Assembly: GCA_024138025.1 (NCBI GenBank)
Contig: JAMXBD010000428.1
Coordinates: 310,001-374,000, forward strand
Origin: Combretum micranthum
Lineage: Eukaryota; Streptophyta; Magnoliopsida; Myrtales; Combretaceae
DNA length: 64,000 nucleotides
Direction: 5' to 3'
The position numbers and the translations under genes were made by a program. This document shows positions 12,601-23,350 of this stretch, in pieces. The notes under the pieces are model-generated. The model saw only the letters and a program-made list of their open reading frames with translations. It was not told the DNA's origin and did no database searches. How positions within the stretch are numbered: the first letter of the stretch is position 1; each line of letters starts with the position of its first letter.

Positions 12601-12729
12601 CAAGACCTTCTTTTAGTTTCATTGATGACTTGAAGGAGTATTTAACTATCCTAGCTTGTGGGAAAATTATGTCTAACTTGAACAATAGGTAGCGACCAAA
12701 GTGGAATCTATAACCGAAGAATGGATTAC

Positions 12730-13740
12730 TATATTGTGGGAGTAGATTATTTTTGGTGTCTCATTCACCTCTTAGTTCATTTTTATTGCATGAATCCCAT
12801 TGTGCCCCTAGTTCTGGTCATTTTAGTGTGTTGAAAACCTATAAGAGACTAGCTAGCACTTTTTATTAGGAGGGAATGAAAGCATACGTGGAGCATATTA
12901 TAAAAGATTGTAGTGTTTGTTAGCAAGTAAAGTATATTTCTAAGTCTCCAGCTGAACTTTTGCATCCATTACCTATTCCTAAAAGGATTTGGGAGGATGT
13001 ATTGATAGATTTTATTACACCACTACCTAAATCCCAAGGGTTCATAGTCATTTTTGTAGTGGTGGACAAATTGAATAAATACTATCACTTAGGGGCATTG
13101 TCAACTCATTTTAGTGCAACTCAAGTGGTTGTGTTGTTTATCAACATTGTTGTTTGGTTGCATGGTTTTCGAAGATCGATTGTATCATATTTTGATTCTA
13201 TATATATAAGTCAATTTTAGAAGGAGCTATTTAAGTTGAGTGGGTCTACATTGAATTTTAATTCATCATACCATTTTTAATATGATGGTAAAACAAAGGT
13301 TTGAACAAAACTATTCAATAATATTTTAGGAGTATAAAATGGATTATCTCAATAGGTGGTTTCATTATTTACCAAGGATCGAATACTCTTACAATGCTTC
13401 GTTCCATGGCGAAGCTCAATTTACCCCTTTTTTAGATAGTGTAAGGTAGAGAACCACCTACCATTGCTTCATATGTTAGCGAAGATAGATTGGAGGCTAT
13501 TGATCCATAGCTCAAGGATAGGGATATCTTGCTCAAGCTACTTCGAGAATATTTATTAGAAGCTCAATAGCTTATGAGGATGCTTAGTGATAAGCATCGT
13601 TTTGGTATTTCTTATGAAGTAGGTGATTTGATTTTTGTGAGACTACAGCCTTATAAACAAGTGTCGCTATCTCAAGGTCACCATAAACTTTTGAAAGATA
13701 CTATGGTCCTTATTGTATTCTCAAGAAAATTGAAGTAGTG
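12730..13740 (+). pseudogene. Retrotransposon integrase, broken
   Basis: The zinc-binding region is recognisable at about 12800-12950 (H...GHFSV...RL...Y.EGMKAYVEHIIKDCSVC). The catalytic core opens at about 12960: LHPLPIPKRIWEDVLIDFI with the first Asp of DDE, then VVVDKLNKYYHL and the second Asp region in SIVSYFDSI, where the usual SDRD is altered. A stop at 13219 ends the longest open stretch. Fragments of the C-terminal part follow (EAQFTPF, EDRLEAIDP, LLREYLLEAQ, YEVGDLIFVRLQPYKQVSLSQ up to about 13680). The enzyme would join element DNA to the host genome. Confidence 0.85.
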
Positions 13741-14045
13741 GCCTATGAATTGGAGTTACCCTCTACTGTTTGGATCCATAATCTTTTCCATGTGCCTAAT
13801 CTTAAGAAAGCATATGGTGTGTCTTATCTCACTTTAGAATTACCTCCTGATGCAATTGGCAATCACCCACTGTTGCAACCTTTGTTAATTGTGGGATCTA
13901 AGTTATTTGTCAATGAGGTCAACAAATCCAACAAATTTTGGTCCAGTGGTTGGTGTTGCAACCAGAGGACACTTCATGGGAAGACTATGACACATTTCAA
14001 CAATTATTCTTAGATTTCAACCACGCAAACAAGGTTGTTTTTATA
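13738..14045 (+). pseudogene. Integrase tail with chromodomain-like end
   Basis: Starts with VAYELELPST and IHNLFHVPNLKKAYG, the usual end of the gypsy integrase. A one-base shift near 13935 moves the frame to VQWLVLQPEDTSWEDYDTFQ, the chromodomain-like C-terminal motif of chromoviruses, ending near DFNHANKVV. In live elements this domain helps target insertion to chromatin marks. Confidence 0.8.
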
Positions 14046-14056
14046 GAGGGGAGACA
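14045..14056 (+). other. Polypurine tract of the chromovirus
   Basis: The purine-rich word AGAGGGGAGACA lies immediately upstream of the 3' LTR, the position of the plus-strand primer. Confidence 0.65.
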
Positions 14057-14058
14057 TT

Positions 14059-14489
14059 TGTTACATCTAAATATCAAGAACATTATAGTCTGTGAAGATA
14101 ACCTGGATGGTTACAAGATTATATAAGCTAAAGTAGTTCAAAGTTCAACAAAAGTAGTTGAAACGACAAACTAGAGTAGTTAAATGACAGAAACAACAAG
14201 ATCCATTAAGATCTTACTTGTTCATATGTTGTCCCTAAAAATAATAGCATCCTTTGAGAATTAGAGTCTGGTATGCTCGAATTCACCACAAACACAACCT
14301 GTAAGCAAAATACATGAGAGTTGATATCATAGACATAACTAGCGAAGAAGAAAGTACAGGAAACTAGGGTTTGAGATATTTAGCTTAGTCATGTGGGTAG
14401 AGAGAGGCGAAGGAGAGAAATCTAGAAAGACAAACCATTATATATATACAGGGTTAAAGTGGGCTAGCTAAAGGAATTGAGAATCAATA
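14059..14489 (+). repeat. 3' LTR of the chromovirus
   Basis: A 431-bp LTR starting TGTTACATC, matching 753-1177. The end reads GAATCAATA against GAAACAACA in the 5' LTR. The following TACAT repeats the 5 bases before the 5' LTR. Confidence 0.9.
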
Positions 14490-14494
14490 TACAT

Positions 14495-16650
14495 GTTTGA
14501 ATGCAACCCTTGGAGATGTCTAATTGTAGACAAGTTATATTTTCCATCGATATAAGATCTATGATAAATTACATAAAAATGACATTGTAACATTTTTATT
14601 AACTATATAGGCCTCATTCCATAAATTATTTAGTCAACTGAACAGATGGACAACAATTCTAAATATCAACATTATTATTATATTCCACCATTATGCAATT
14701 CATATAACTAAAGGCATAATAAATTTTGTGATGAAAATTAAAAATTATGCACACATAGTCACTAGATATTTATCAACACCATAACTATAAATTATTAATG
14801 GTTGAAAATAATTATCGTCCCTTTATCATAGAGTATAATTTTGGATGAAGGGTTTGGATATGATTGGTTTTTAATTCATTATTGTGTCGCTATCTAAATA
14901 GGATTTGGAAGGAAGAGGAACACGGGAAGGTAATGATTATGAGGTATTTTTACCATCATGCAAATATATCCATTTTATTTACTAGAACGTTTTTATTTAT
15001 TGAGCAAAACTTAGGCATGGAAAGGTAGAAAATTAAATATAAATATGTAAAATAGAAATGTAGAGTTGTGCAAAAAGTCACGCGTATGTATTTTTTCTGC
15101 TGATTAACCAACTTAATTTTTTTTCTTTTTCTTTTTTCAAAGTCATATTAAATGTAGGTCTTTTAATACAGTACCCATACAAACAAAGAAAAGTTTTGAA
15201 GAATCATTGACAAATCTCTTATAAATAACTCTAGAGTTGCCAAACCAAAGTTAAAAAAAAAAAATAGAGAAATTAAGTGTTGTAGTTTTAACTACTAGTA
15301 TGCAAATTTTCAAAAGAAAAGAAAAGGTGATTGAAGAGAAACTTATGTCACGTTTGATTGATAGAGATAGAATTGATGTTCTGGCTTTATTACCATGAAA
15401 TATTTATTTTTTGTTTGGTTTGTGAAAAAATTTAGACAAGGATGTTTATTTCATATAATGTGGAATATATTAAAAGTCTATATTCCTTCCATTTATTAGA
15501 AGAATCTCTATTTCTTATCGAAAACATTTTTCTTTTTCCAAAATTACCCTAAATCACAAATAAAGAAACATTTGATTTTAGTGAATCAAAAGTGATGATT
15601 TTGAAAGATGAATAAATTTCATGCAACAAAGGAAATGAACTTCCTAAATTTGCTAAGTGTAGGTGAAAGGATTCGACTATGACAATTACGTACATATCGT
15701 GCGACTATTGCACTATGAGTGACTGAGGAAAATGATATATCAAGGATGATCAAGAGAGAATTATGTATGGAGGGAGAAATAGGCAATCTCAATAGAATCA
15801 AATGCACATTTGATAAGTCGGGAAGTTAAAAGGCATCAAACCTCGTTGAGTATGATGAATCGATGTCCGCTCTTGATTAGAACATGTGATTGATTCTCTA
15901 GGATGAAAATTTGATAGCATAATAGTTGATGTCGTCCATTAGATTGGGTGGACAACTAACGACTAAAATGAGTCCTTCTCATGATGGATATTAAATTGGG
16001 CTTTCTTATGGACCTAGGCCCATTAAGGCCTTTATTTGCCGGTGTGAGCCAATTTAAGAAAGTTGGAATTAGGTAGGCCAATTCCAATGGCCCCTACTTC
16101 AAGTCCACCATGTCAATTCTCCTTTAATCAACCAAATATATAAATAGGTCTAATTCTTTAAGTTTTATCACCTTAGCTAAGAAAATCAAATCCAAATCAA
16201 AATTAGGCTTGAAGCCTCTTTGCATGGAATTTAATCATCCACAATGTCAAACGGTGATTGAAGCTCCTAAAGCTAAGAAATAAGTTCCTACTTTATAAAA
16301 GATAACCTAAGCCCCTAAGTTTACTAGTGAAGGATAACTCTAGCTCCTAAGCTCCTGAAGCACACTAAGGAATTCTTAATTTTCAAAAGATAACTATGCT
16401 TTTAAGTTCTCTTACTAAGGTTCGATGATACTCTTAAGTACGACTGAAGCTCCTTACTGCTTGGACTTAAAGCGATTGCAGACTTATTATAGGATGGCTG
16501 AAGCTTTCAACGATTCCCCAGATAATGGATAATACTCTTAAGGACTCTAAGCGTTTTCTCAGAGGAAAATAGATAATTAAAATTGCTGACTGCTCAAAGG
16601 ATAATTAAAGTTCTAAAAGATAAATGACTAAATCTCCTAACCACCTAAAT
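14495..16650. other. Gene-free AT-rich DNA
   Basis: No coding region, RNA gene or clear element was found. Short ORFs here lack recognisable motifs. A stretch near 15345-15600 with GTCACGTTTGATTGATAG and an AT-rich core could be an old MITE, but no matching end or target duplication was found. Confidence 0.4.
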
Positions 16651-17069
16651 TTGACATTGATGTTATAATTTAGCCATTAATCATAGATGAAAAGAAGCTA
16701 ACATGATAACAATAATGTTAATAACATATCGATATGAACGTCAATACGCAATACCAAAATTTAGTAACTAATCCAGGTAATAATTGAAATGACATAGCTA
16801 CCATAAGTACCAGTAACAACTATGAGTAGATAAATTTGTTGTTGATGTTATAATTTACCCGCTAATTATATTGATAGCAATAATGTTAATAGCATATCAA
16901 CATCAAATGTCAATATGAAATACCTAAAATTAATAACTAGTGCAAATAATAATTGGAAAAACACAGCTACCATATATATAAAAACAATTATAAATAGATA
17001 AATAAATAATAGCATAATAAAGTGTGTTCATATATATACATACTTGTATGAGAATAAATAATAATTAAG

Positions 17070-17374
17070 TGTAATACCCCTCAAATATAGATGTTGGAAC
17101 TCTAATCACAGAAGCGTCTTTTCGGTGTAATGGTTTGAAGTTTGTTAGAACTCTAAAGTTAAGCATGCTCTGAGCAAAGTAATCCCAGGATGAGTGACCC
17201 TCTTAGGAAGCGTTGTCACCAAAAAATAAAACCGTGCCTCTGGTGTCGTGATTGTGCCCGAGGGTACGTTGGAAGGGCCAATGTACCTGGCATTATGATT
17301 CCTGTTGAGGGTAACTTAAGGACCTAGGGGCACCCCCTCCGCTGTGGTGGAGCCTGAGGTGGCAAGTCGTGACA
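17070..17374 (+). mobile_element. Solo LTR, Cassandra-type (5S-bearing)
   Basis: A 305-bp sequence starting TGTAATACCCC and ending GTGACA, bounded by a perfect 5-bp duplication TTAAG (17065-17069 and 17375-17379). It carries a stretch resembling the internal promoter region of plant 5S rRNA. Cassandra elements, non-coding terminal-repeat retrotransposons in miniature of plants, are defined by such 5S sequence in the LTR. Only one LTR is present, so the internal part was probably removed by LTR-LTR recombination. The family name rests on this structure, not on a database match. Confidence 0.82.
17143..17210 (+). promoter_or_regulatory. 5S rRNA-like pol III promoter region in the LTR
   Basis: The A-box-like word AGTTAAGCATGCTC (17157-17170) and the C-box-like AGGATGAGTGACC (17187-17199) sit at the spacing found in plant 5S rRNA genes. 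Only the 3' two thirds of 5S is recognisable, with several substitutions, so this is not a functional rRNA gene. Confidence 0.75.
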
Positions 17375-17479
17375 TTAAGCAACACTAATAGCATCTATAT
17401 ATGTATCAACATACATAAGATTCAAGTAAACAATAATGATAGTAATAATAATAAGCCAATAATTAAATATTGTACAAAA

Positions 17480-19197
17480 ATACGTATATAATTAATAAAT
17501 AAAAGAAGAAAGTGGTCCTAAGTATATACATATATAAGTATAAAGATATTATAGAAGGCAATTTGGTAATTAGGCTTTTACCCTAATTTAATGTCATTAA
17601 TCAGTTTATAAGCTAGTGATAGACCTAGAAAATCGAGCTAAATAAAAAATGTTTTAAAAGGATTTAACGTGATAAGCTTAAAATAGAGATTATGAAACTC
17701 ATTTGCTCACTCTCAACCTTACTCAGTCTTGCATTCAAAAGGTAAGCTCATAAAAGGTTGTCATGAGTCAATGTAAGCATCATATGTCCTCAACCTTATT
17801 ATAAGAATAAGTGAACTTAATATTAAAGAAAAGAGTTTCTTTCTTATAAATTTGTGAAAACTTAAACGTGTAGATTCCAAATCCATGTCCAATGTCGATA
17901 ACTTATATGAAAAAACAGAGGTCTGGGTCATCCATCATCAAAATCTATCCAACGATTCATAGCAACATTTCATCTGGTTCGTCTACCTCAACTTAACCCA
18001 ATGGCTGAGATTAGGGGTCAAAATCTATATATAGAAGCCTCCCTTTTCTCATTTGCAACATTATAAGCATTGACAAGCTTTGCTTATACGTTGTTACTTT
18101 ATCAAGATGACTCTGCAAAAGATTAAATGGCATACTTCATCAAGAACGAATAAAGACCACATGAAGGACATTATATTTGATCCACTATCAAATAAGTACT
18201 GTAAGAATACAATTTTGTTTTTTACTCTTCTCATGCCTCCCCCTATAACATCCTCCATGTGTCAATAGATCAAGACTTCTCTAAAATCAACCTTCATAGG
18301 CATTGCACATGATCAATCATCAACATTACCCCCTTACACACATACACATATATAAAGTAAATATGGTCATTATCTTTGAATAGTTAGTGAAAATGGAAGT
18401 ACACAACTTTTTTCATTACTTCTATTTATTAGGTGACAATTAGTTACTATAAATTTAGGTTAAAATCATAAAATCACAAAGCACAAAGTTGACTTATGTG
18501 CAAAACTTTGAATCAAGGTGAAATTTATAGTTCAACAACTTTAAATATTTAGTATACAAGTATGTGGTTATTAGTTGTCGTGTGCGTGCATGGTTGTGTA
18601 GGAAACAACTCAGGATTTGTCACACTCCATTTAGTAATTAATACCATTTGTCTAGTTATCATACAAATTTGCATTGATAGGATTTGATTAGTCAAATATT
18701 GAATTTCATATCAATGGGTTGCTGACCAGGACAAGGTTGTGTAACGCGTTGGCATATTGAAATAAAGCTATGTGCAAGTAATACTTGTGGAGTGGGATGC
18801 TTATACACTCATTTGGTAATTAACACGTTTCGTCTAGATCTTTTTTTCTTTCCTCTTTTTTTTTTTAAAGTACAAGTGCCGTTTAATTATTATTTCCAAG
18901 GCCATAGGATAAGGACATAGGCTCAGCTGTGATGCTAGAGATGACATAATTTATGTAATTAGTTGTCATGATTATATTTTCTTATAAATTAGATTAGTTT
19001 ACAAAATTATTTAAAAGTTAGGAAGTTGTAATATAATGAAAATAGAAGATAATAATATGAGATATAAAAGAATCATCAATGGCTTATGATTTGTGAGTTT
19101 TAGTCTTTCAAGCCTTAACAGACTCATATTGTTGTATAAGCATGTAGCATTCCATTTATGTTCATTAGTTTTGGAGTATGACCGGATAAGAGATTAA
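17480..19197. other. Gene-free DNA with one TATA-like site
   Basis: No gene is supported. CTATATATAG at 18025-18034, followed by a pyrimidine-rich stretch, looks like a core promoter, and a 53-codon frame opens at ATG 18107. The protein has no recognisable domain and no exon partner was found. A short near-repeat with TTTAGTAATTAATACC and TTGGTAATTAACACG occurs at about 18630 and 18815. Confidence 0.35.
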
Positions 19198-19497
19198 CAG
19201 CTCATTTACTTCGCTGAATGAATAAAACTGTAATGGAATTTCTATTACGAAGGAATGGAATAGAGCTGTAATAGGATTTTATTTTATTAATTTTTTATTT
19301 AAATGATGGTATTTTGAAAAAAGACAGTTCCAGCATTGAATTGGTATTCATATGTTTGAATAAATAATGGCTATTCAATGTTTTATGTAATAGGGATTTA
19401 TTATGGAATCGCTATTCAACGAACTAAACGGTGTAATAGCTATCCGTAAGGAATAAGGTTGTAATGAAATTGAAATTACAGTGAAGTAAACGAGCAG
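19198..19497. mobile_element. Harbinger-type MITE, 300 bp
   Basis: Inverted ends: the left reads CAGCTCATTTACTTCGCTG and the complement of the right reads CTGCTCGTTTACTTCACTG. TAA lies on both sides (19195-19197, 19498-19500), the 3-bp duplication of PIF/Harbinger transposases. No coding capacity. Relatives: 22433-22684 and perhaps 56386-56627. Confidence 0.85.
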
Positions 19498-19953
19498 TAA
19501 GAGTTACCTGCAAATCACTAGCCATATAGTCTAATTTATCTTGAAATTCAAGTAAATAAATGAACATCAACTACATGGCATGCGATAGTTTAATCACAAT
19601 ACCATTTGATAAAGAGATTTAACTATAGAGTAAATATTGCACTGTGGTTCATGCTTTACAACATTTATATTTCATTAGATGGCAAATAATTAATATTAAG
19701 GGATTAGGATAATCTATGTTTGTATAGATAGTGGTACTATGTTTGTATACAAAAACCTTGCTGATTGCATATAATAACAAGGTTAACAAAACCAAATTAA
19801 ACGATATAACTTTTTTGGATATTGAAAGTATGTCAGTATTTATTTCAGGACTTAAACTAATTAGTCTAAAACAATAAAGTTTGAAGCATCATAAATGATT
19901 ATACCTTACAAAAAATAATAAAAGAAGAGGTAAACAAAAGTTAGTAATTATTA

Positions 19954-20103
19954 GAGTATTCACATTTTGAAAAATCTTATTATTTTATCTCTAAGTTCTT
20001 AGGTGAGTTCTTTTACATCTTTTCACGTTTTGTGAGTCATATCGATTTTTATAAAATAAAATTGACAAAGTAAGTATTTAAGACGTTATAAATGACCTTA
20101 CTC
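19954..20103. mobile_element. Short MITE, GAGCATCC-like ends
   Basis: A 150-bp AT-rich segment beginning GAGTATTCACATT and ending AATGACCTTACTC, flanked by TTA and TTT. The ends resemble those of 51627-51911. The target duplication is imperfect. Confidence 0.42.
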
Positions 20104-22432
20104 TTTAGGATAATTCACAACCGACCTGAAAAAAGTTGAAAAAATAGACACCAAAAAATTTAAGGAGTCCTTTCCATTTCATCAAATTGCAAAAAGTAAT
20201 GTCATTATTGTAGGATCCCATATCAAAGATGAATGAGAGCAAGGAGATGCTTCTAGATTAAGGTTTATATAATAGAATAAAACTTATAATGAACGTACTC
20301 TTACCATTGTTGGCTATTTACTTTGAGAAATCAATAACAATGAATCACAGTAGACATTGGTAAAAATATATTAGTGTATGACGTTTAAGAAAGGCATAGT
20401 CTATGAATATCTTTTATAATATAGTAGCCATTAGTTGGGGAGGAAAAAGAAAGAAAGAAAGAAAGCCAAAGTATCCATTTCATGTGCTTTCTATAACCTT
20501 AAAACGGAACAAGAAATTGCAATAAAGTAATTGGGGTGTTGAGAAAAACCAATCAAACCGATGAAGAGTATTTAATTAGCAATTTGATCTGGAGTTATGA
20601 ACTGAATCAAACAATTCAATATAAACAAATTTTTTACCATTTTTTTTTTCCCAATCAAATGTCCACATGCAACAGATTAGAATGGTGGCTACAATCTATG
20701 GCAACAACATTAAATTTGCTATGAAGAAACAGAAGACTTTATGTTTTCGAAAGCCCCGTAATTTTTCTGTGTCAAAATTGACATGAAAAGTAGAATCTCC
20801 TACCTTCACATACCATAACCAAAAACTTGAAAGGATGAATCTTCATGGATCACAATAATAAAACTAACCATTCTCCCTAACAGATCCGAGCCAAGTTCCA
20901 CTTTCATTGCATATTTTAAATGCACAAAATGAAGACATCTTGGTAAAATATGTGTTTACATAAAAAAAAAAAAAAGAAAAGGATTATTGTCACCTTCCGT
21001 ACATAAACTAATTCAAAATGTAAGATTAATTACATCACGTTTAAAGCAGTAAATTTAATACTTATCAAAAGCTAACCCTGTTTACAAATCTATTATCCAA
21101 ATGAATAAGGAAATCATACATGTCAAGTACCCAAGAAGAAAACTAAAACAAAACAAAAAAATTAAATAGGTAGAATCAAATATTACAGTTATGTAAGCAG
21201 ATTAACTTTAAGTAACTTCAAAATACGTGCTAATCTACATACTTAACTGTAATTTCCATTTTTTTATTAGTTACTTAGCACTACCATGCTTCCATTCTCG
21301 GAAATCCAAGTTCAATGTATGTGTTAATCTACATGCTTAATAATGTGAGACTATTTTTTACATTGTAATTTTTTTTCTACCCTCCATACTATTTTGCAAT
21401 CTCATATTACTAATTACAATTAATATTGAATGTATTTGTATACAAATACATGCGCATTCTAAACAAATATTTTAAAAATTTTAGTTAAATAATTTAACAC
21501 TTTTAGATCTAATAATTATTTTAAGTTTAAAATTTAATTTTATTAAAAATAAAATTTATTATTCATTTTTTTTTGTTTGAAGAAAAAACGGTTCTGCAGT
21601 TCCAAAACTGGAACCAGGAACCAGTGATTCCATGGAATTGAATCGAAAACACTGGAGATGGTTCTAATTCTGGTTCCTCAATTTGAAGAATCGTGCCAAT
21701 GTTTAACCCATCCACAGTTTGAAAAGCAATTCAACAATTATGCTTGCAATAGAGAGCAAAATATAGCTGGCATTCCACAAGCCCATATCGGTGCCAGTGA
21801 AAAGAATAACATTCGCTTTTATAGGGCAAATGGAAAATGTGCGAATTAAAAAAAAAAAAAGAAATTTACATATCAAAAGTTATTAAAAGAAAAATCCAAA
21901 ATTACTGAAATGAACTGAAATAAAATACTCTAAAATTGTGTATTCAAAACACAATTTCAATAGAATTAAATTACAATGTATAATGAAATTATTTAGCCGT
22001 CATATAGTGGTCAAGCCATGTTGAACGCTTGATTCTTGGCATTACACAAATTGCTGTACCTTTTATAAATTTCAAATTCAAGATTGAGAAACCCAAATCC
22101 CATTAATATGAAGACCACTTGCTATTAATATTATACAACCATGTGTCGTTGGCGTATGGCACTGGCACATAGCCCATTAGACTTCACAAACAGGGGCTAA
22201 GCTTGAAAATTAGGCGCGAGTTTTATTAAGAAAGTAAAGAGAGAAGCTCACGAGAGAATAAAAATATCGTTATTAAATGAATGATTTACAAATAAGGAAG
22301 ATCCCTTAGGCCTTCATGAATGAACAACCAAGATGATTATGATTTAATAGTTAAGATTAAATTTTACCTACTACATTCAGCTATCAATATACATTAAATC
22401 TGAATAATTTAGATTCCTTGAAACTCAAAAAA
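20104..22432. other. Gene-free AT-rich DNA
   Basis: No gene is supported. It holds a (GAAA)n tract at about 20448-20464 and poly(A) runs at 20962 and 21848. A stretch at 21588-21680 with GGTTCTGCAGTTCC and GGAACCAGGAACCAG words looks like the inner edge of a hAT-like element, but no partner end was found. Confidence 0.4.
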
Positions 22433-22684
22433 CAGTTCATTTACTTCACTATATAGAATAAGAGAGGAATGAAATTCCAATTCGAAAAGGAATATAATAA
22501 GATTGTAATAGATATTATTATGTTTACTTTATATAAAAAGTAAAATAAGTAATCATTGAAGTAAAAAGTAAAATACTTATAATTTCCTTATATTTATTAT
22601 AAATAATAATTACATAAATGATACTTTCAATACTTAGAGTATTTATGATTCCATTCTCCTAGTAACAACTTCTCATCAAACGAG
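22433..22684. mobile_element. Harbinger-type MITE, diverged relative
   Basis: The left end CAGTTCATTTACTTCACTA closely matches the left end of the element at 19198. The proposed right end, CAAACGAG near 22684, is a weak inverted match. Flanks are AAA on both sides rather than TAA. Confidence 0.45.
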
Positions 22685-22689
22685 AAAGG

Positions 22690-23350
22690 AATAAACTTTT
22701 TGATACTTTTAAAATCTTCTCAATTCATGTTCAGATATTGGATATAGACCTTAGGCTTTTTGTTGGACTAATAAATTACATGCATTCAACCCATCTTCAA
22801 AGGTCCATGACACATGCATGTTATTTTATAGTGTCAAGACGTGCGGTATTTCGACGTTTTTTTAATCTGATTTTTGGATTTTTTTTATAACAATTTTTTC
22901 CCTTACTCCTCTTTTATAAATAAATAAATAAAAGAATAACATTCTCATATACATGGGTGATCATGCTAATGGGCCAAGCTATGCAACTTTTACCATCCTA
23001 ATTTTTTAAATGCGTTTACAGCAGCTGGTGTCCAAGTCCCAAATTATGCTTATGCGCCCAACCCGTTTTTAGCTTATACTAAACCAACCCAGTAGAACAA
23101 ACCGAAAAAAAAAAATTAAATTAAAAAGAGGAGAGGGAGGAGGATGGGGGTGAAAGGAAACATCATAGGAAAAGACAAGTGAACACAGCCAGCAACCGTC
23201 ATAGGAAAAGAAGATGAATATAAAACGAATAATTGTATTCCTACAGCCTATTTTACAAAATAAAATGAAGAAAATCCATCTCTGTCAAGCAATAATATTT
23301 ATCCTATTTTCCAACTATAATAAGAAAGCAAGAAGAAGATTAGCAATCCC
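22690..23350. other. Intergenic, 3' side of the glutaredoxin-like gene
   Basis: No coding match. The last ~150 bases probably include the 3' UTR of the minus-strand gene ending at 23351. An A/G-rich tract lies at 23107-23160. Confidence 0.35.

Larger units (their letters stand above)
753..14489 (+). mobile_element. Ty3/gypsy chromovirus, decayed, with nested insertions
   Basis: LTR retrotransposon in the order LTR, gag, protease, reverse transcriptase, RNase H, integrase, chromodomain-like tail, LTR, which is the Ty3/gypsy order. Both ends can be placed because the 5-bp target duplication TACAT lies at 748-752 and again at 14490-14494. Every coding domain carries stops or frameshifts, so the element cannot be autonomous. 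Of its 13.7 kb about 7.9 kb (3137-11080) is a later insertion within reverse transcriptase, and 11386-12225 is foreign or strongly diverged as well. The C-terminal domain with a VLVQW...WEDYDTFQQLF-like pattern points to a chromovirus clade; the exact clade was not determined. Confidence 0.93.
16657..17470. repeat. ~184-bp tandem repeat, 2 copies plus a split third
   Basis: Copy 1 starts near 16657 and copy 2 near 16841. Both contain TTGATGTTATAATTTA, AGCAATAATGTTAATAGCAT-like and CACAGCTACCATA-like words in the same order. A partial third copy (ACTAATAGCATCTATATATG, ATCAACATACATAAG, about 17383-17430) lies just beyond the Cassandra-like LTR, so that LTR seems to have landed in the array. Confidence 0.7.

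Noticed and set aside
17143..17210. 5S rRNA gene
   Set aside because: Only part of 5S is present, with many substitutions, and it sits inside an LTR bounded by a target duplication.
16657..17470. CRISPR-like or centromeric array
   Set aside because: The units are direct tandem copies without spacers in plant DNA, and only about 2.5 copies are present.
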